Below, in pieces: positions 16,566 through 25,400 of a stretch of 64,000 nt of DNA. Origin of the DNA: an uncultured Caryophanales bacterium (GTDB lineage: Bacteria; Bacillota_I; Bacilli_A; RF39; UBA660); contig CAMOVZ010000001.1 of assembly GCA_946628045.1 (NCBI GenBank), positions 119,763-183,762 of the forward strand, read 5' to 3'. The first letter of the stretch is position 1. Every line of letters starts with the position of its first letter. The position numbers and the translations under genes were made by a program. The notes beneath the pieces are model-generated. The model did not search any database, had not been told where the DNA came from, and worked only from the letters and a program-made list of their open reading frames with translations.

Positions 16566-17397
16566 CTTTTAATAAATCTTTTAATAAAACAATTTTATAA
16601 CCTTTACCATTTATATAATCAATTAAAGTTAATAATTCTTTTTCATTATAATTATTTATATCAATAGAAATAATCATACCATTAGTTAAATTACTCTTAA
16701 TAGTTTTATATAAATTATTCTTAATAAAAATACTAGGTTTAATTGTATGTAGTTTATTCTTTTTACATATTTTAAGTAACCCATCATTATCATTTTCACT
16801 ATAACAAAACAATACATCCTTTTCAGTTATATTTTCTAAATAAGAAATAGAAGTTTCAAACAAACTCTCATCATAAGAATTATTATAACTTAATAACTCT
16901 AATTCATGATTTTTCATACTTTTAAGTTTTAAAATATTATTTTCTAAATAAGTTCCATCAACAAAGAAATTAGCATTTACTTTTTCTTTATTTAATATTT
17001 TTAAAACGTTATCTATATTAGTATCACTATATACTTTAAAAACTAACGCTACACTTCTTTTTTCTTTATTTCCACTAATTATATATTTATCATAATTATC
17101 TTCAACAGATATTACTGGTTTAACATCTTCCAAAACAGTTAATGATTCATTATATGCACCATATCTTTTCATTTTAGAATAACTCTTCTTATAATCAATA
17201 TTTTTTCCATTCTTACCCGGTATAATATTATCCCCATCTATTAAAGCATCTACTGAATCAATTTTATATTTATCTTCAGTTTTTTTTATATCTTTCATAA
17301 TAGGATCTGCTTCTTTTAAAAAATCTATTATTTTATTAGTATAATAAAAACTAAATACCATTAATAAGATAATTATAAGTCTATAAACAAATTTCAC
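16561..17397 (-). CDS. Degenerate NodB-fold (polysaccharide deacetylase-like) membrane-anchored protein
   Basis: 278 residues starting at a GTG (17397) behind AGGTGAT. One N-terminal membrane anchor is followed by a linker and, from about residue 115, a NodB-like barrel: VALVFKVYSD, VLKILNKEKVNANFFVDGTY, then a terminal GKGYKIVLLKDLL. In active deacetylases the first motif is TFDDGP and the second HSxxH. Here those read VFKVYSD and HELELLSYN, so the metal-binding Asp and His pair is missing. It is probably a non-catalytic, extracytoplasmic relative. Its function is not known. Confidence 0.65.
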   Translation of the reverse strand: MKFVYRLIIILLMVFSFYYTNKIIDFLKEADPIMKDIKKTEDKYKIDSVDALIDGDNIIPGKNGKNIDYKKSYSKMKRYGAYNESLTVLEDVKPVISVEDNYDKYIISGNKEKRSVALVFKVYSDTNIDNVLKILNKEKVNANFFVDGTYLENNILKLKSMKNHELELLSYNNSYDESLFETSISYLENITEKDVLFCYSENDNDGLLKICKKNKLHTIKPSIFIKNNLYKTIKSNLTNGMIISIDINNYNEKELLTLIDYINGKGYKIVLLKDLLKE

Positions 17398-17423
17398 TAT
17401 ATCACCTATTAAAATATATGAAA

Positions 17424-17447
17424 AAAAGATTCAATAATGAATCTTTT
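17424..17447 (-). terminator. Rho-independent terminator
   Basis: Stem AAAAGATTCA / TGAATCTTTT with a 4-base loop and T7 on the minus strand. Confidence 0.85.
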
Positions 17448-17818
17448 TAATCGCTTACTTTTCTGTTTCTATAAATATAATAAGTTCCACTACCCAAAAT
17501 TGCTACTCCTAAAATATATAGATATGAAGTAGTAGAAGTATCTGGTGTATTTACTTCTAATGTAGAAGTAACAATACTGTTATTTTCCTCTGTTGTAGTA
17601 TTTTCCTCTATTGAATTATTTGCTTTATTTTTCTTTTTAGTAGTAACTTTTAAATCCTTTGTATTCTTTTTAATAGTTTGTACACTAGTATCTACTATCT
17701 TCTTAGTTTTCTTTCCAGTACCATTCTTATTAGCTAATTTAATAATTAATAAAATAAGCAATACAACTATTATAATAAATATAATCCATCTAAGTAATTT
17801 TCTGATAATTTCACCCAT
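17447..17818 (-). CDS. Small two-anchor surface protein with a sorting-signal-like C terminus
   Basis: 123 residues from an ATG behind AGGAGGT. An N-terminal membrane helix (IIFIIIVVLLILLIIKLA) is followed by a Lys/Thr/Asn/Glu-rich spacer. The C-terminal stretch NTPDTST plus hydrophobic helix plus RNRK looks like a sortase sorting signal with TPDTS in place of LPxTG. The combination of an N-terminal anchor and a C-terminal signal is odd for a sorted protein. No sortase gene is in the window. No family is recognised. Confidence 0.55.
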   Translation of the reverse strand: MGEIIRKLLRWIIFIIIVVLLILLIIKLANKNGTGKKTKKIVDTSVQTIKKNTKDLKVTTKKKNKANNSIEENTTTEENNSIVTSTLEVNTPDTSTTSYLYILGVAILGSGTYYIYRNRKVSD

Positions 17819-17862
17819 ATAAAGACCTCCTACACATAATATAACATAAATAATAAAAAAAA

Positions 17863-17884
17863 GAAATTACTTTTCAGTAACTTC
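17863..17884 (-). terminator. Terminator after pnp
   Basis: Stem GAAGTTACT / AGTAATTTC (one G-U pair), GAAA tetraloop and T8 on the minus strand. Confidence 0.75.
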
Positions 17885-20059
17885 CTTTTTCTCTTCTTTT
17901 TTCTCTTTTTTCTTAGGAGCAGGTAGTGCTTCCTTTCTTGAGAAGTTTTGTCTTCCTTTTTTATCTGTTCCTAAAGCCTTAACGATTATTTCATCGCCTA
18001 CTTTAACAACATCTCCTGCCTTTTCAACTCTTTCATGAGCAAGTTGAGATACATGTACCATACCTTCACAACCTGGCCATAATTGAACAAAACATCCAAA
18101 GTCTTCAACTTTTACTACCTTAGCTTCATAAATTTTTCCAACTTCTACTTCTCTTACAATCTCTTCAATCATAGCACGAGTCTTATCAATAATAGCTTGA
18201 TCTGAATGATAGATAATTACTCTACCATCATCTTCTAATTCTACTTTAACAGCATTTATATTTGTAACTTCATTAACACCTGAAGCTTCACAAATAATCT
18301 TAGTAATCATTTCTCCACCTTTACCGATTACATCTTTAATCTTTAATGGATTAATATTGAATGTAACCATCTTAGGAGCATATTTACTTACTTCTTTACG
18401 AGGTTCTTTAATTTGTTTTTTAATTACTTTTAAGATTTCCATACGAGCTTTCTTAGCTTGAGCTAATGCTTCTTTTAGAATTTGTTTATTAATTCCACTT
18501 ATCTTAATATCCATTTGAAGTGCAGTAATACCTTCTTCAGTACCAGCAACTTTAAAGTCCATATCACCTAAGTGATCTTCCATACCTTGAATATCAGTTA
18601 AAATTATATAATCATCACCATGAGTAATTAATCCCATTGCAATACCAGCAACTGGCGCTTTAATAGGAACACCTGCTGCCATTAGAGACATACATCCAGC
18701 ACAAATTGAAGCTTGTGAAGATGAACCATTAGATTCAAGAATTTCTGATACAACACGAATTGTATATGGGAATTCTTCTTCTGATGGAATAACTTGAGCT
18801 AATGCTTTTTCTCCTAATGCACCATGACCAATTTCACGTCTACCTGGAGCACCATATCTTCCAGTTTCACCAACTGAGAATTGTGGGAAGTTATAATGTA
18901 ACATAAATCTCTTTTGATCTTCCATAGATAAACCATCTATTACTTGATGTTCATTTAAAGCACCTAATGTAGTAATAGATAATGCTTGAGTTTCACCTCT
19001 TGTGAATAATGCAGATCCATGAGTTCTAGGTAATAAATCTATATCTGTAGATAATGGTCTAATTTCATCCATCTTTCTACCATCTGCTCTTATTTTTTCT
19101 TTAACTACGATACTTCTGAATAATTCATATTCAATATCAGATACAACCATTTGAACTTTAACTAATAATTCTTTTAATTCTTGTTCTTTCATTGTATCTT
19201 CATTTTCTTTAGTGAATAAGTCATTCATTTCTTCTTTAATTGCATCAATTGCTGCATATTTTTCTAACTTATCTTTAATTCTAAGAGCTTTATCCATTCT
19301 CTTAGTTACTAATTCTTTAATTCTTTCTACTAAATCTTCTTCAGGAACTAGTGTTTCATATTCCATTTTTTCTACACCAATTTCTTTGATAATTTTCTCT
19401 TCGAAAGCAATTAATTCTTTTATTGCATCATGTCCAAACATTAATGCTTCTAGCATAATGTCTTCACTAACTTGTTTAGCACTAGACTCTACCATGTTAA
19501 TAGCATCTTTTGTACCAGCAACTGTTAACTCTAACTCGCTTCTTTCTAATTCTTCTGGAGTTGGGTTAATTACAAATTTTCCGTCTACTCTACCTACTTT
19601 TACACCAGCAATTGGTCCATTAAATGGTATCTTAGAAATAGATACTGCTAAAGATGAAGCTAACATTGCAGTTAATTCAGGAGAACAATCTTGATCTACT
19701 GATAAAACTGTAGAAATAACTTGTACTTCATTCTTAAATCCTTCTGGGAATAATGGACGCATTGGTCTATCAATCATACGTGCAGCAAGTGTAGCTGCTT
19801 CGCTTGGACGAGATTCACGTTTAATGAATCCTCCTGGAATTTTTCCTACTGAATATAGTTTTTCTTGATAGTTAACTGTTAATGGGAAAAAGTCACTTAA
19901 TAAGTTAACACTTTTAGAAACAACTGCTGCAGTTAAAATAACTGTATCATTGTATCTTACTAAAACTGCACCATCTGCTTGTTTAGCAAGTTCACCATGT
20001 TCAACAACTATTTTTCTACCATGAAAATCTAATTCAAATACTTGTTTTTTACTTTTCAT
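17867..20059 (-). CDS. pnp: Polynucleotide phosphorylase
   Basis: 730 residues with two RNase PH domains (first with [12 protein letters not shown] and [14 protein letters not shown], second with [20 protein letters not shown]), then KH ([11 protein letters not shown]) and S1 ([20 protein letters not shown]) domains and a Lys/Glu tail. It degrades RNA 3' to 5' by phosphorolysis. It starts at an ATG behind GAGGT. It follows rpsO as in many bacteria, but a strong terminator-like hairpin lies in the 44-bp gap directly before the ribosome site. Expression must therefore come from read-through or a promoter within rpsO. Confidence 0.97.
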   Translation of the reverse strand: MKSKKQVFELDFHGRKIVVEHGELAKQADGAVLVRYNDTVILTAAVVSKSVNLLSDFFPLTVNYQEKLYSVGKIPGGFIKRESRPSEAATLAARMIDRPMRPLFPEGFKNEVQVISTVLSVDQDCSPELTAMLASSLAVSISKIPFNGPIAGVKVGRVDGKFVINPTPEELERSELELTVAGTKDAINMVESSAKQVSEDIMLEALMFGHDAIKELIAFEEKIIKEIGVEKMEYETLVPEEDLVERIKELVTKRMDKALRIKDKLEKYAAIDAIKEEMNDLFTKENEDTMKEQELKELLVKVQMVVSDIEYELFRSIVVKEKIRADGRKMDEIRPLSTDIDLLPRTHGSALFTRGETQALSITTLGALNEHQVIDGLSMEDQKRFMLHYNFPQFSVGETGRYGAPGRREIGHGALGEKALAQVIPSEEEFPYTIRVVSEILESNGSSSQASICAGCMSLMAAGVPIKAPVAGIAMGLITHGDDYIILTDIQGMEDHLGDMDFKVAGTEEGITALQMDIKISGINKQILKEALAQAKKARMEILKVIKKQIKEPRKEVSKYAPKMVTFNINPLKIKDVIGKGGEMITKIICEASGVNEVTNINAVKVELEDDGRVIIYHSDQAIIDKTRAMIEEIVREVEVGKIYEAKVVKVEDFGCFVQLWPGCEGMVHVSQLAHERVEKAGDVVKVGDEIIVKALGTDKKGRQNFSRKEALPAPKKKEKKEEKKEVTEK

Positions 20060-20082
20060 ATACTACCTCTTTCCTAAAAAAA

Positions 20083-20106
20083 ATAGACACCAAAAAACGT
20101 GTCTAC
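20083..20106 (-). terminator. Terminator/processing hairpin between rpsO and pnp
   Basis: Stem GTAGACAC / GTGTCTAT (one G-U pair) with an 8-base loop, then T8 on the minus strand. The pnp ribosome site starts only a few bases after the T-run. Confidence 0.85.
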
Positions 20107-20372
20107 TTTCTTAATCCTAATTTTTTAATTACTTCACGATAACTTTGAATATCTTTCTTAGCTAAGTATTGTAACATATTTCTACGTTGACCAACTTTTT
20201 TAAGAAGACCTCTACGTGAATGATAATCATGAATATGTACTTTTAAATGTTCTGTTAATTCATTAATTTCTTGTGTTAAAATTGCTATTTGAACTTCTGC
20301 AGAACCAGTATCATTTTTACTCTTTGCAAAATTCTTGATGATATCTTGTTTTGCCTCTTTTGTTAGAGCCAT
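20103..20372 (-). CDS. rpsO: Ribosomal protein S15
   Basis: 89 residues, the standard S15 length, from the ATG at 20372 behind AGGAAG. Hallmarks are [23 protein letters not shown] and RRNMLQYL. S15 binds the 16S central domain early in 30S assembly. A structured leader with a strong promoter lies upstream and probably allows autoregulation. It is followed by pnp. Confidence 0.97.
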   Translation of the reverse strand: MALTKEAKQDIIKNFAKSKNDTGSAEVQIAILTQEINELTEHLKVHIHDYHSRRGLLKKVGQRRNMLQYLAKKDIQSYREVIKKLGLRK

Positions 20373-20396
20373 TCTTACACTTCCTTTCTTATAATA

Positions 20397-20446
20397 CACC
20401 TAGAACTAAGGGTAAGTCGGAAATTCTTACTCTGAGTCCCGGTAGA
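20397..20446 (-). promoter_or_regulatory. Putative S15-type autoregulatory leader
   Basis: The rpsO 5' UTR folds by eye into an outer stem (ACC-GGGACT with AGTTCT-A-GGT) and an inner stem (CAG/CTTAG flank and GTAAG/CTTAC with a 9-base loop). G-U/G-C pairs in a GGGACT element are what S15 recognises in rRNA and in known rpsO leaders. It begins just after the promoter at 20455-20483 and ends about 25 bases before the start codon. Confidence 0.5.
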
Positions 20447-20454
20447 CATAATGT

Positions 20455-20483
20455 ATTATACAATATATATAGGAATTATGCAA
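20455..20483 (-). promoter_or_regulatory. rpsO promoter
   Basis: TTGCAT (20478-20483), 17-base spacer, TATAAT (20455-20460) on the minus strand, directly ahead of the structured leader. Confidence 0.7.
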
Positions 20484-20618
20484 GTATTTATTCACAATTA
20501 CTATTATATCAATTATATTTCTTCATACAACAATAATATGTAAATTAATGTTAATTTACATCTCTATTTACATCTTTTCAAGCTTATAGAATTATGATAT
20601 TATTAGTATGGTGATTAT

Positions 20619-21317
20619 ATGGAAAAAATTGAAAAGAAATTTAAATTAATTATTAAATGTATTATTATATTTTGTATATTTTATTTTAGTAAATATCTAC
20701 AATATATACCAGTAAAATTATTTAATATAAATATAGAAAATATTACTCCTAAGATGAGTGCACTTTTATCTACATTTTCTACAATAATATTATTTTTTAT
20801 ATTATTTATAATTTATAGAAAAGATTTAAAAAAAGATTTTAAAGATTTTATAAAAAATAAAGATGATTATTTAGATATTGGTATTAGATATTGGATAATT
20901 GGTTTAATAATTATGTTTATTTGTAATTATATATTAAACTTTGTATTAAAAGCAGGTGGTGCTGCTAACGAAAAAACAGTTCAAACATTAATTAAATCAT
21001 TCCCACTAATAATGGTTATAGACGCTGGAATACTTGCTCCATTTAATGAAGAAATAGTATTTAGAAAATCTATAAAAGATGCTTTTAAAAATAAATGGAT
21101 ATTTTATATATTAACATTCATATTATTTGGTGGAGCTCATGTTATTACAAGTTCAGAAACATTACTTGATTATTTATTTATAATTCCATATGGAGCTTTA
21201 GGAGTAGCATTTGCATGTGCATACACTAAAACTAATAATATATTCACAACTATCTCAATGCATATGATGCATAACTTAATACTAATAATTCTTTCAATAA
21301 TAACTACATTATTATAA
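20619..21317 (+). CDS. CPBP family intramembrane metalloprotease (CAAX protease/bacteriocin-processing)
   Basis: 232 residues with about seven membrane helices. The three conserved motifs of the Abi/CPBP family are visible: FNEEIVFRKS (EExxxR), FGGAHVI (His) and HMMHN (HxxxN/H). These proteases cut within membranes. Family members act in prenyl-protein processing, bacteriocin self-immunity or sigma-factor pathways. It starts at an ATG behind GGTGAT, with a TGATATTAT extended -10 about 20 bases upstream. It is monocistronic, on the plus strand amid minus-strand genes. No bacteriocin gene is seen nearby. Confidence 0.85.
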   Translation: MEKIEKKFKLIIKCIIIFCIFYFSKYLQYIPVKLFNINIENITPKMSALLSTFSTIILFFILFIIYRKDLKKDFKDFIKNKDDYLDIGIRYWIIGLIIMFICNYILNFVLKAGGAANEKTVQTLIKSFPLIMVIDAGILAPFNEEIVFRKSIKDAFKNKWIFYILTFILFGGAHVITSSETLLDYLFIIPYGALGVAFACAYTKTNNIFTTISMHMMHNLILIILSIITTLL

Positions 21318-21319
21318 TA

Positions 21320-21347
21320 AAAAAAGAAGAATTAATTCTTCTTTTTT
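21320..21347. terminator. Bidirectional terminator
   Basis: AAAAGAAGAATT / AATTCTTCTTTT palindrome flanked by A and T runs, between the convergent genes 20619-21317 (+) and 21346-21909 (-). Confidence 0.8.
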
Positions 21348-21909
21348 ATTGTCCTCTTTTTACTTTACTATCTACTATAGAAAGTATTATACATATAAAT
21401 AATTGAATACTTAGTGTTATAAAATAACCTATCCAATAAGTATCTAGTATTATCATATTTAAATATATTAATGTATAAAACATATAATATATAACTAAAC
21501 TAAACACATAATTAAAAAGTACTAATAATCTAGGAGACTCTGTATTATTTAATAAAAACATATATATAGTTAAATTAATAAAACTACTAACTACATAAGA
21601 ACAAAATTCTCCACTTAAACTTCTTAATATATATCTACTTTCTAAAAAATAAGCCATTACTACACTATAACTAGTAAATACTACTCCACTTATTGCAATA
21701 GCAGCTATAGCTTTTTTATAATCATATTTTTTAGCAATATAATTAATTAAAAAATAAGCTATTGGTAATAAGAATATTGCATACGTTAATTTAACATCCA
21801 TTACCTCAAAATTATAGTTTTTAATTGACTCAGTTAATATTAATAATGTAGTTAATAATAATATATATGTCCATGAGTCATTATTTTTCTTTTCTTTTTT
21901 CTTTTTCAT
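21346..21909 (-). CDS. Polytopic membrane protein of unknown function
   Basis: 187 residues starting MKKKKEKKNN with six likely membrane helices and few charged loops. The start ATG lies behind AGAGGT. It is 8 bp downstream of the signal-peptide protein at 21918 and probably shares its transcript. The fold is reminiscent of QueT/ECF S-component or VUT-type small membrane proteins, but no diagnostic motif is seen, so no function is assigned. Confidence 0.55.
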   Translation of the reverse strand: MKKKKEKKNNDSWTYILLLTTLLILTESIKNYNFEVMDVKLTYAIFLLPIAYFLINYIAKKYDYKKAIAAIAISGVVFTSYSVVMAYFLESRYILRSLSGEFCSYVVSSFINLTIYMFLLNNTESPRLLVLFNYVFSLVIYYMFYTLIYLNMIILDTYWIGYFITLSIQLFICIILSIVDSKVKRGQ

Positions 21910-21917
21910 AAAAACCT

Positions 21918-22559
21918 CTATTTATTCTTTTTAGGATCAACATAAGTATAAACACCTATACATAATACAGATATAAGCATTATAGTTATTAATAAATTAT
22001 AATTACCAGTAGATGGATTAGTAAATTCATCACTTACTTCATCTAATTCAACTATTGGATAATCTCCATCTAAATAATAATTATAAATTATTCTATATTT
22101 ATTATTATCTATTTTTTCTAAAGTAATACCAAAAGTATTAGTATTTTCTTTATACTCTAAAGAAAAATTTTCTTCTACTTTTTCTTTTATAGTTTGATTA
22201 TTATAATAATTATTTAAGTCGTATGGAATAGTAGATTTATTTTCTAATATAGAATATAAATAAAAAGCATAATCATTATTATTTATTTCTACTTTATTAT
22301 TATTAATAACTAATTCTCCACCTTTAAAAGATAATTCATTATCCATAAATGTATATGGTATTTTAATTTCTTCATTATTAATAGTAAAAATAATATTATA
22401 TTTATCTATTTTAGTAGATTCTATCTCAATATCTTCACTTACTCTTACATTAGTAATATCTTCTATTACTTTGAAAGTTTCTTCTTTATTTGGAGTTTTA
22501 GCAAATACTGCGATTGGAAATAATAATAATACTAATATTAAAAATACTTTCTTCATCAT
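21918..22559 (-). CDS. Exported protein with an NPSTG sorting-like C terminus
   Basis: 213 residues. A signal peptide (KKVFLILVLLLFPIAVFAK) is followed by a beta-rich Asn/Glu-rich domain with repeated E-I-x-N-N strands. The C terminus reads TNPSTGN, a hydrophobic helix and DPKKNK, the layout of a sortase substrate with NPSTG in place of LPXTG. It is likely wall-attached or membrane-anchored. Upstream is rbfA; downstream is a membrane protein 8 bp away. No family is recognised for the main domain. Confidence 0.6.
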   Translation of the reverse strand: MMKKVFLILVLLLFPIAVFAKTPNKEETFKVIEDITNVRVSEDIEIESTKIDKYNIIFTINNEEIKIPYTFMDNELSFKGGELVINNNKVEINNNDYAFYLYSILENKSTIPYDLNNYYNNQTIKEKVEENFSLEYKENTNTFGITLEKIDNNKYRIIYNYYLDGDYPIVELDEVSDEFTNPSTGNYNLLITIMLISVLCIGVYTYVDPKKNK

Positions 22560-22606
22560 ACCACTCCTATTCTAAATTAATTTTAACATATTATATTAAA
22601 TAATAA

Positions 22607-22638
22607 AAGAGAAAGAATTACTTTTCTTCCTCTTTTAT
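22607..22638 (-). terminator. Terminator after rbfA (operon end)
   Basis: Imperfect stem AAAAGAGGAAGAA / TTCTTTCTCTTTT at the 3' end of rbfA, with a T-rich flank. Confidence 0.55.
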
Positions 22639-22962
22639 TTTTTCTATTAATTTATCAATATGTTCTCCATAAAGAATAGAAGTATCATAAATAAATTTTA
22701 ATTCTGGTGTGTGTCTTACTTCTAACTTTTCAGCTAACTTAGTTCTTATAAATGAACTTGCTTTTTCTAAAGCTTCTTTAGTTTCATTCATTTTATCTTT
22801 ATCTAAAACTGTATAATATACTTTAGCAAAACTTAAATCATTAGTAGTTTCTACTCCAGTAATAGTTACAAATTTAATATTTTGATCTTTTACTTCTCTC
22901 ATTAAAATCATACTTATTTCTTCTTGTATTGCATGATTTAATCTTTCTATTTTTATACTCAT
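22618..22962 (-). CDS. rbfA: Ribosome-binding factor A
   Basis: 114 residues, a normal length for RbfA. Recognised by RLNHAIQEEISMIL, the FVTITGVETTNDLSFAKVYY core of the KH-like fold, and VRHTPELKFIYDTS. It assists 30S maturation and 16S processing. It starts at an ATG behind AGGTGATACT, 16 bp after infB. It is the last gene of the rimP-nusA-ylxR-infB-rbfA operon. Confidence 0.95.
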   Translation of the reverse strand: MSIKIERLNHAIQEEISMILMREVKDQNIKFVTITGVETTNDLSFAKVYYTVLDKDKMNETKEALEKASSFIRTKLAEKLEVRHTPELKFIYDTSILYGEHIDKLIEKIKEEEK

Positions 22963-22978
22963 AGTATCACCTCAATAA

Positions 22979-25114
22979 TTATCTTTTTATTTCTACTAAT
23001 TCGTATACTTCAATGATGTCTTTTTCTTTATAATCTTGACAATTATCTAAAGTAAGACCACAATCCATATCTTTCTTCATTTCTTTTACTTGGTCTTTTT
23101 CATGTTGAAGAGTTTTAATAGAACCATTATAAACAACTATATCATCTCTAATAATTCTAGCTTTAGCCCCTACTTTAACAACTCCATTTGTTACATGGCA
23201 TCCAGCAATTAATCCAACTTTAGAGAATTTAAATATTTGTCTTATTTCTGCTGTACCAATTACTTTTTCTTCATATTCTGGATCTAACATACCTTTCATA
23301 GCAGCTTCCATATCTTCTACTACTTTATAGATAATATCATATGTCTTAATATCTATTCCATATTCTTTAGCAATATCACTAGTAGAATTATTAGCTCTTA
23401 CATTAAATCCAATAATTAATGCGTTAGATGCACTAGCAAGTACTACATCACTTTCAGTAATAGCTCCTACTCCACCTCTAATTACTTTTACACTAACTCC
23501 TTCAACATTAATTTTTTCTAAAGCATTTTTAACAGCTTCTAAACTACCATTAACATCAGCCTTTAAAACTACATTAATTTCTTTTTCCCCTTCTTTTATT
23601 CTTCCAAATAAATCTTCAAGGCTCATTCCACTAAAGTTAGTATCTTTTTCTTTAGATCTTAATGTTCTAGCTTCAGCAACCTCTTTAGCTTTCTTTTCTG
23701 ATTCAAAAGCCATAAATTTATCTCCAGCAGTAGCTACTTCACTAATTCCTGTTACTTCTACTGGTGTAGATGGACCTGCTTCTACAATATTTTGTCCTTT
23801 ATCATTTTTTAATGTTCTAACCTTACCAGCAAAATTACCAATTACTATTGGATCTCCTAAACGTAGAGTACCATTTTGTATTAATAATGTAGCTATACTT
23901 CCTACTTTAGAATCTTTTCTAGCTTCTACTACTGCACCTGTTGCATATCTATTTGGATTAGCCTTATATTCTTGCATTTCAGCAACTAATAAGATATTTT
24001 CTAATAATTCATCAACACCTAATCCACTTTTAGCACTAATCTTATTAACAACAATATCTCCACCCCATTCTTCTGGAGTAAGACCATTTTCAACAAGACC
24101 AGTCATAACTCTATCTACATTTGCTTCTGGTTTATCAATTTTATTAATAGCAACTATTATAGGAACACCAGCTGCTTTAGCATGATCTATTGCTTCTTTA
24201 GTTTGAGGCATAACACCATCATCTGCAGCTACAATAATAATAACTATATCAGTAATTTGTGCACCACGTGCTCTCATTTCAGTAAAAGCAGCATGACCTG
24301 GAGTATCGATAAATGTGATAGTTTTTCCATTACACTTTACTGAATAAGCACCAATTGCTTGAGTAATTCCACCAGCTTCACCACTAACTACATCACTTTT
24401 TCTAATATAATCAAGAAGTGTTGTCTTACCATGATCAACATGACCCATAATAGTAACAACAGGAGGTCTTTCTACTAAATCTTCTGCCTTATCTTCTATT
24501 TCATAATTTTCAAAATTAGTTATATCAGCTTGTTCTTCTTTTTTTAGTACTTTATTATAATCAGTAACTAATATTTCACATGTATCATAATCAAGTGATT
24601 GATTAACACTTGCCATAACTCCTAGTCCCATACATTTTTTAACTATTTCAACAGGAGCTATATCTAAAGCATTAGCAAGTTCTGTAACTGTCATACCCTC
24701 TTTATAAAGAATAACATTCTCATCTTGTTCTGTTTCATTACTTTGAAGTTTTTCTTTATTCTTATACATTTTCTTTCTTTCTTTTAGAAAGTCTTTTTTA
24801 TTATTTTCAGTTTTCTTTACTTGCTTATTTTGTTTTACTTTAGTAAATGATTGCTCTTCCATATCTATTTTTGTATTTTGAGCTAATTCTTCTGCTTTAT
24901 CAGTTACTTCTTCTTCTATTCTTTTCTCTTCGATTTCTTCAATATCCCCTTCTATGTAATCTTCTTCATCTTGCATTTCATTATCTAAAAGAGTAATACT
25001 AATATCATCTAATAATGTGTTTTTATCCTCGTAGTTAATTCCAATCTTATCGCATAAAGCCATAATTTCTTCAACAGTTTTTCCTACGTCATTAGCGTAA
25101 TCTTCTAATGTCAT
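22979..25114 (-). CDS. infB: Translation initiation factor IF-2
   Basis: 711 residues from the ATG at 25114 behind GAGGTGG. A first small helical N-terminal domain (LEDYANDVGKTVEEIM), a charged linker of about 120 residues and a second IF2-N domain (MTVTELANALDIAPVEIVKKC) precede the GTPase. G1 reads GHVDHGKTTLLD, G3 DTPGH, and G4 NKID. Domains II-IV follow, including the C-terminal fMet-tRNA-binding region. It places initiator tRNA on the 30S subunit. It overlaps the tail region of ylxR closely, and there is no ylxQ (L7Ae-like) gene in between. Confidence 0.97.
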   Translation of the reverse strand: MTLEDYANDVGKTVEEIMALCDKIGINYEDKNTLLDDISITLLDNEMQDEEDYIEGDIEEIEEKRIEEEVTDKAEELAQNTKIDMEEQSFTKVKQNKQVKKTENNKKDFLKERKKMYKNKEKLQSNETEQDENVILYKEGMTVTELANALDIAPVEIVKKCMGLGVMASVNQSLDYDTCEILVTDYNKVLKKEEQADITNFENYEIEDKAEDLVERPPVVTIMGHVDHGKTTLLDYIRKSDVVSGEAGGITQAIGAYSVKCNGKTITFIDTPGHAAFTEMRARGAQITDIVIIIVAADDGVMPQTKEAIDHAKAAGVPIIVAINKIDKPEANVDRVMTGLVENGLTPEEWGGDIVVNKISAKSGLGVDELLENILLVAEMQEYKANPNRYATGAVVEARKDSKVGSIATLLIQNGTLRLGDPIVIGNFAGKVRTLKNDKGQNIVEAGPSTPVEVTGISEVATAGDKFMAFESEKKAKEVAEARTLRSKEKDTNFSGMSLEDLFGRIKEGEKEINVVLKADVNGSLEAVKNALEKINVEGVSVKVIRGGVGAITESDVVLASASNALIIGFNVRANNSTSDIAKEYGIDIKTYDIIYKVVEDMEAAMKGMLDPEYEEKVIGTAEIRQIFKFSKVGLIAGCHVTNGVVKVGAKARIIRDDIVVYNGSIKTLQHEKDQVKEMKKDMDCGLTLDNCQDYKEKDIIEVYELVEIKR

Positions 25115-25128
25115 CACTATTGACCACC

Positions 25129-25392
25129 TCACTTTTCTATTATATTTTTTATTTTCTCATATACACTATCCTCTATCTTACATTCTAATTTTTTTTCTAG
25201 AATCTTAGATCTTTGCAAAGATTCAAGTACACTTAAATCTTTCTTTATATAAGCACCTCTTCCATTAAGTTTACCAGTTAAATCTACTTCTATATCACCA
25301 TCAGGTGTACGAACAATTCTTAAAAGTTCACTCTTAGGAAGATTTTCTTTAGTAACTATACAAGTTCTTAAAGGTATCTTTCTATTTTTCAT
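25129..25392 (-). CDS. ylxR: YlxR/RnpM family RNA-binding protein
   Basis: 87 residues, normal for the family. Recognised by RKIPLRTCIVTKE (usual RKCxxT/S region), ELLRIVR and the GKLNGRGAYI motif. YlxR-type proteins bind RNA, and the Bacillus member has been linked to RNase P modulation (RnpM). It sits between nusA and infB as expected, starting at an ATG behind AGAGGT. The neighbouring ylxQ often found here is absent. Confidence 0.92.
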   Translation of the reverse strand: MKNRKIPLRTCIVTKENLPKSELLRIVRTPDGDIEVDLTGKLNGRGAYIKKDLSVLESLQRSKILEKKLECKIEDSVYEKIKNIIEK

Positions 25393-25400
25393 ACTAACCT

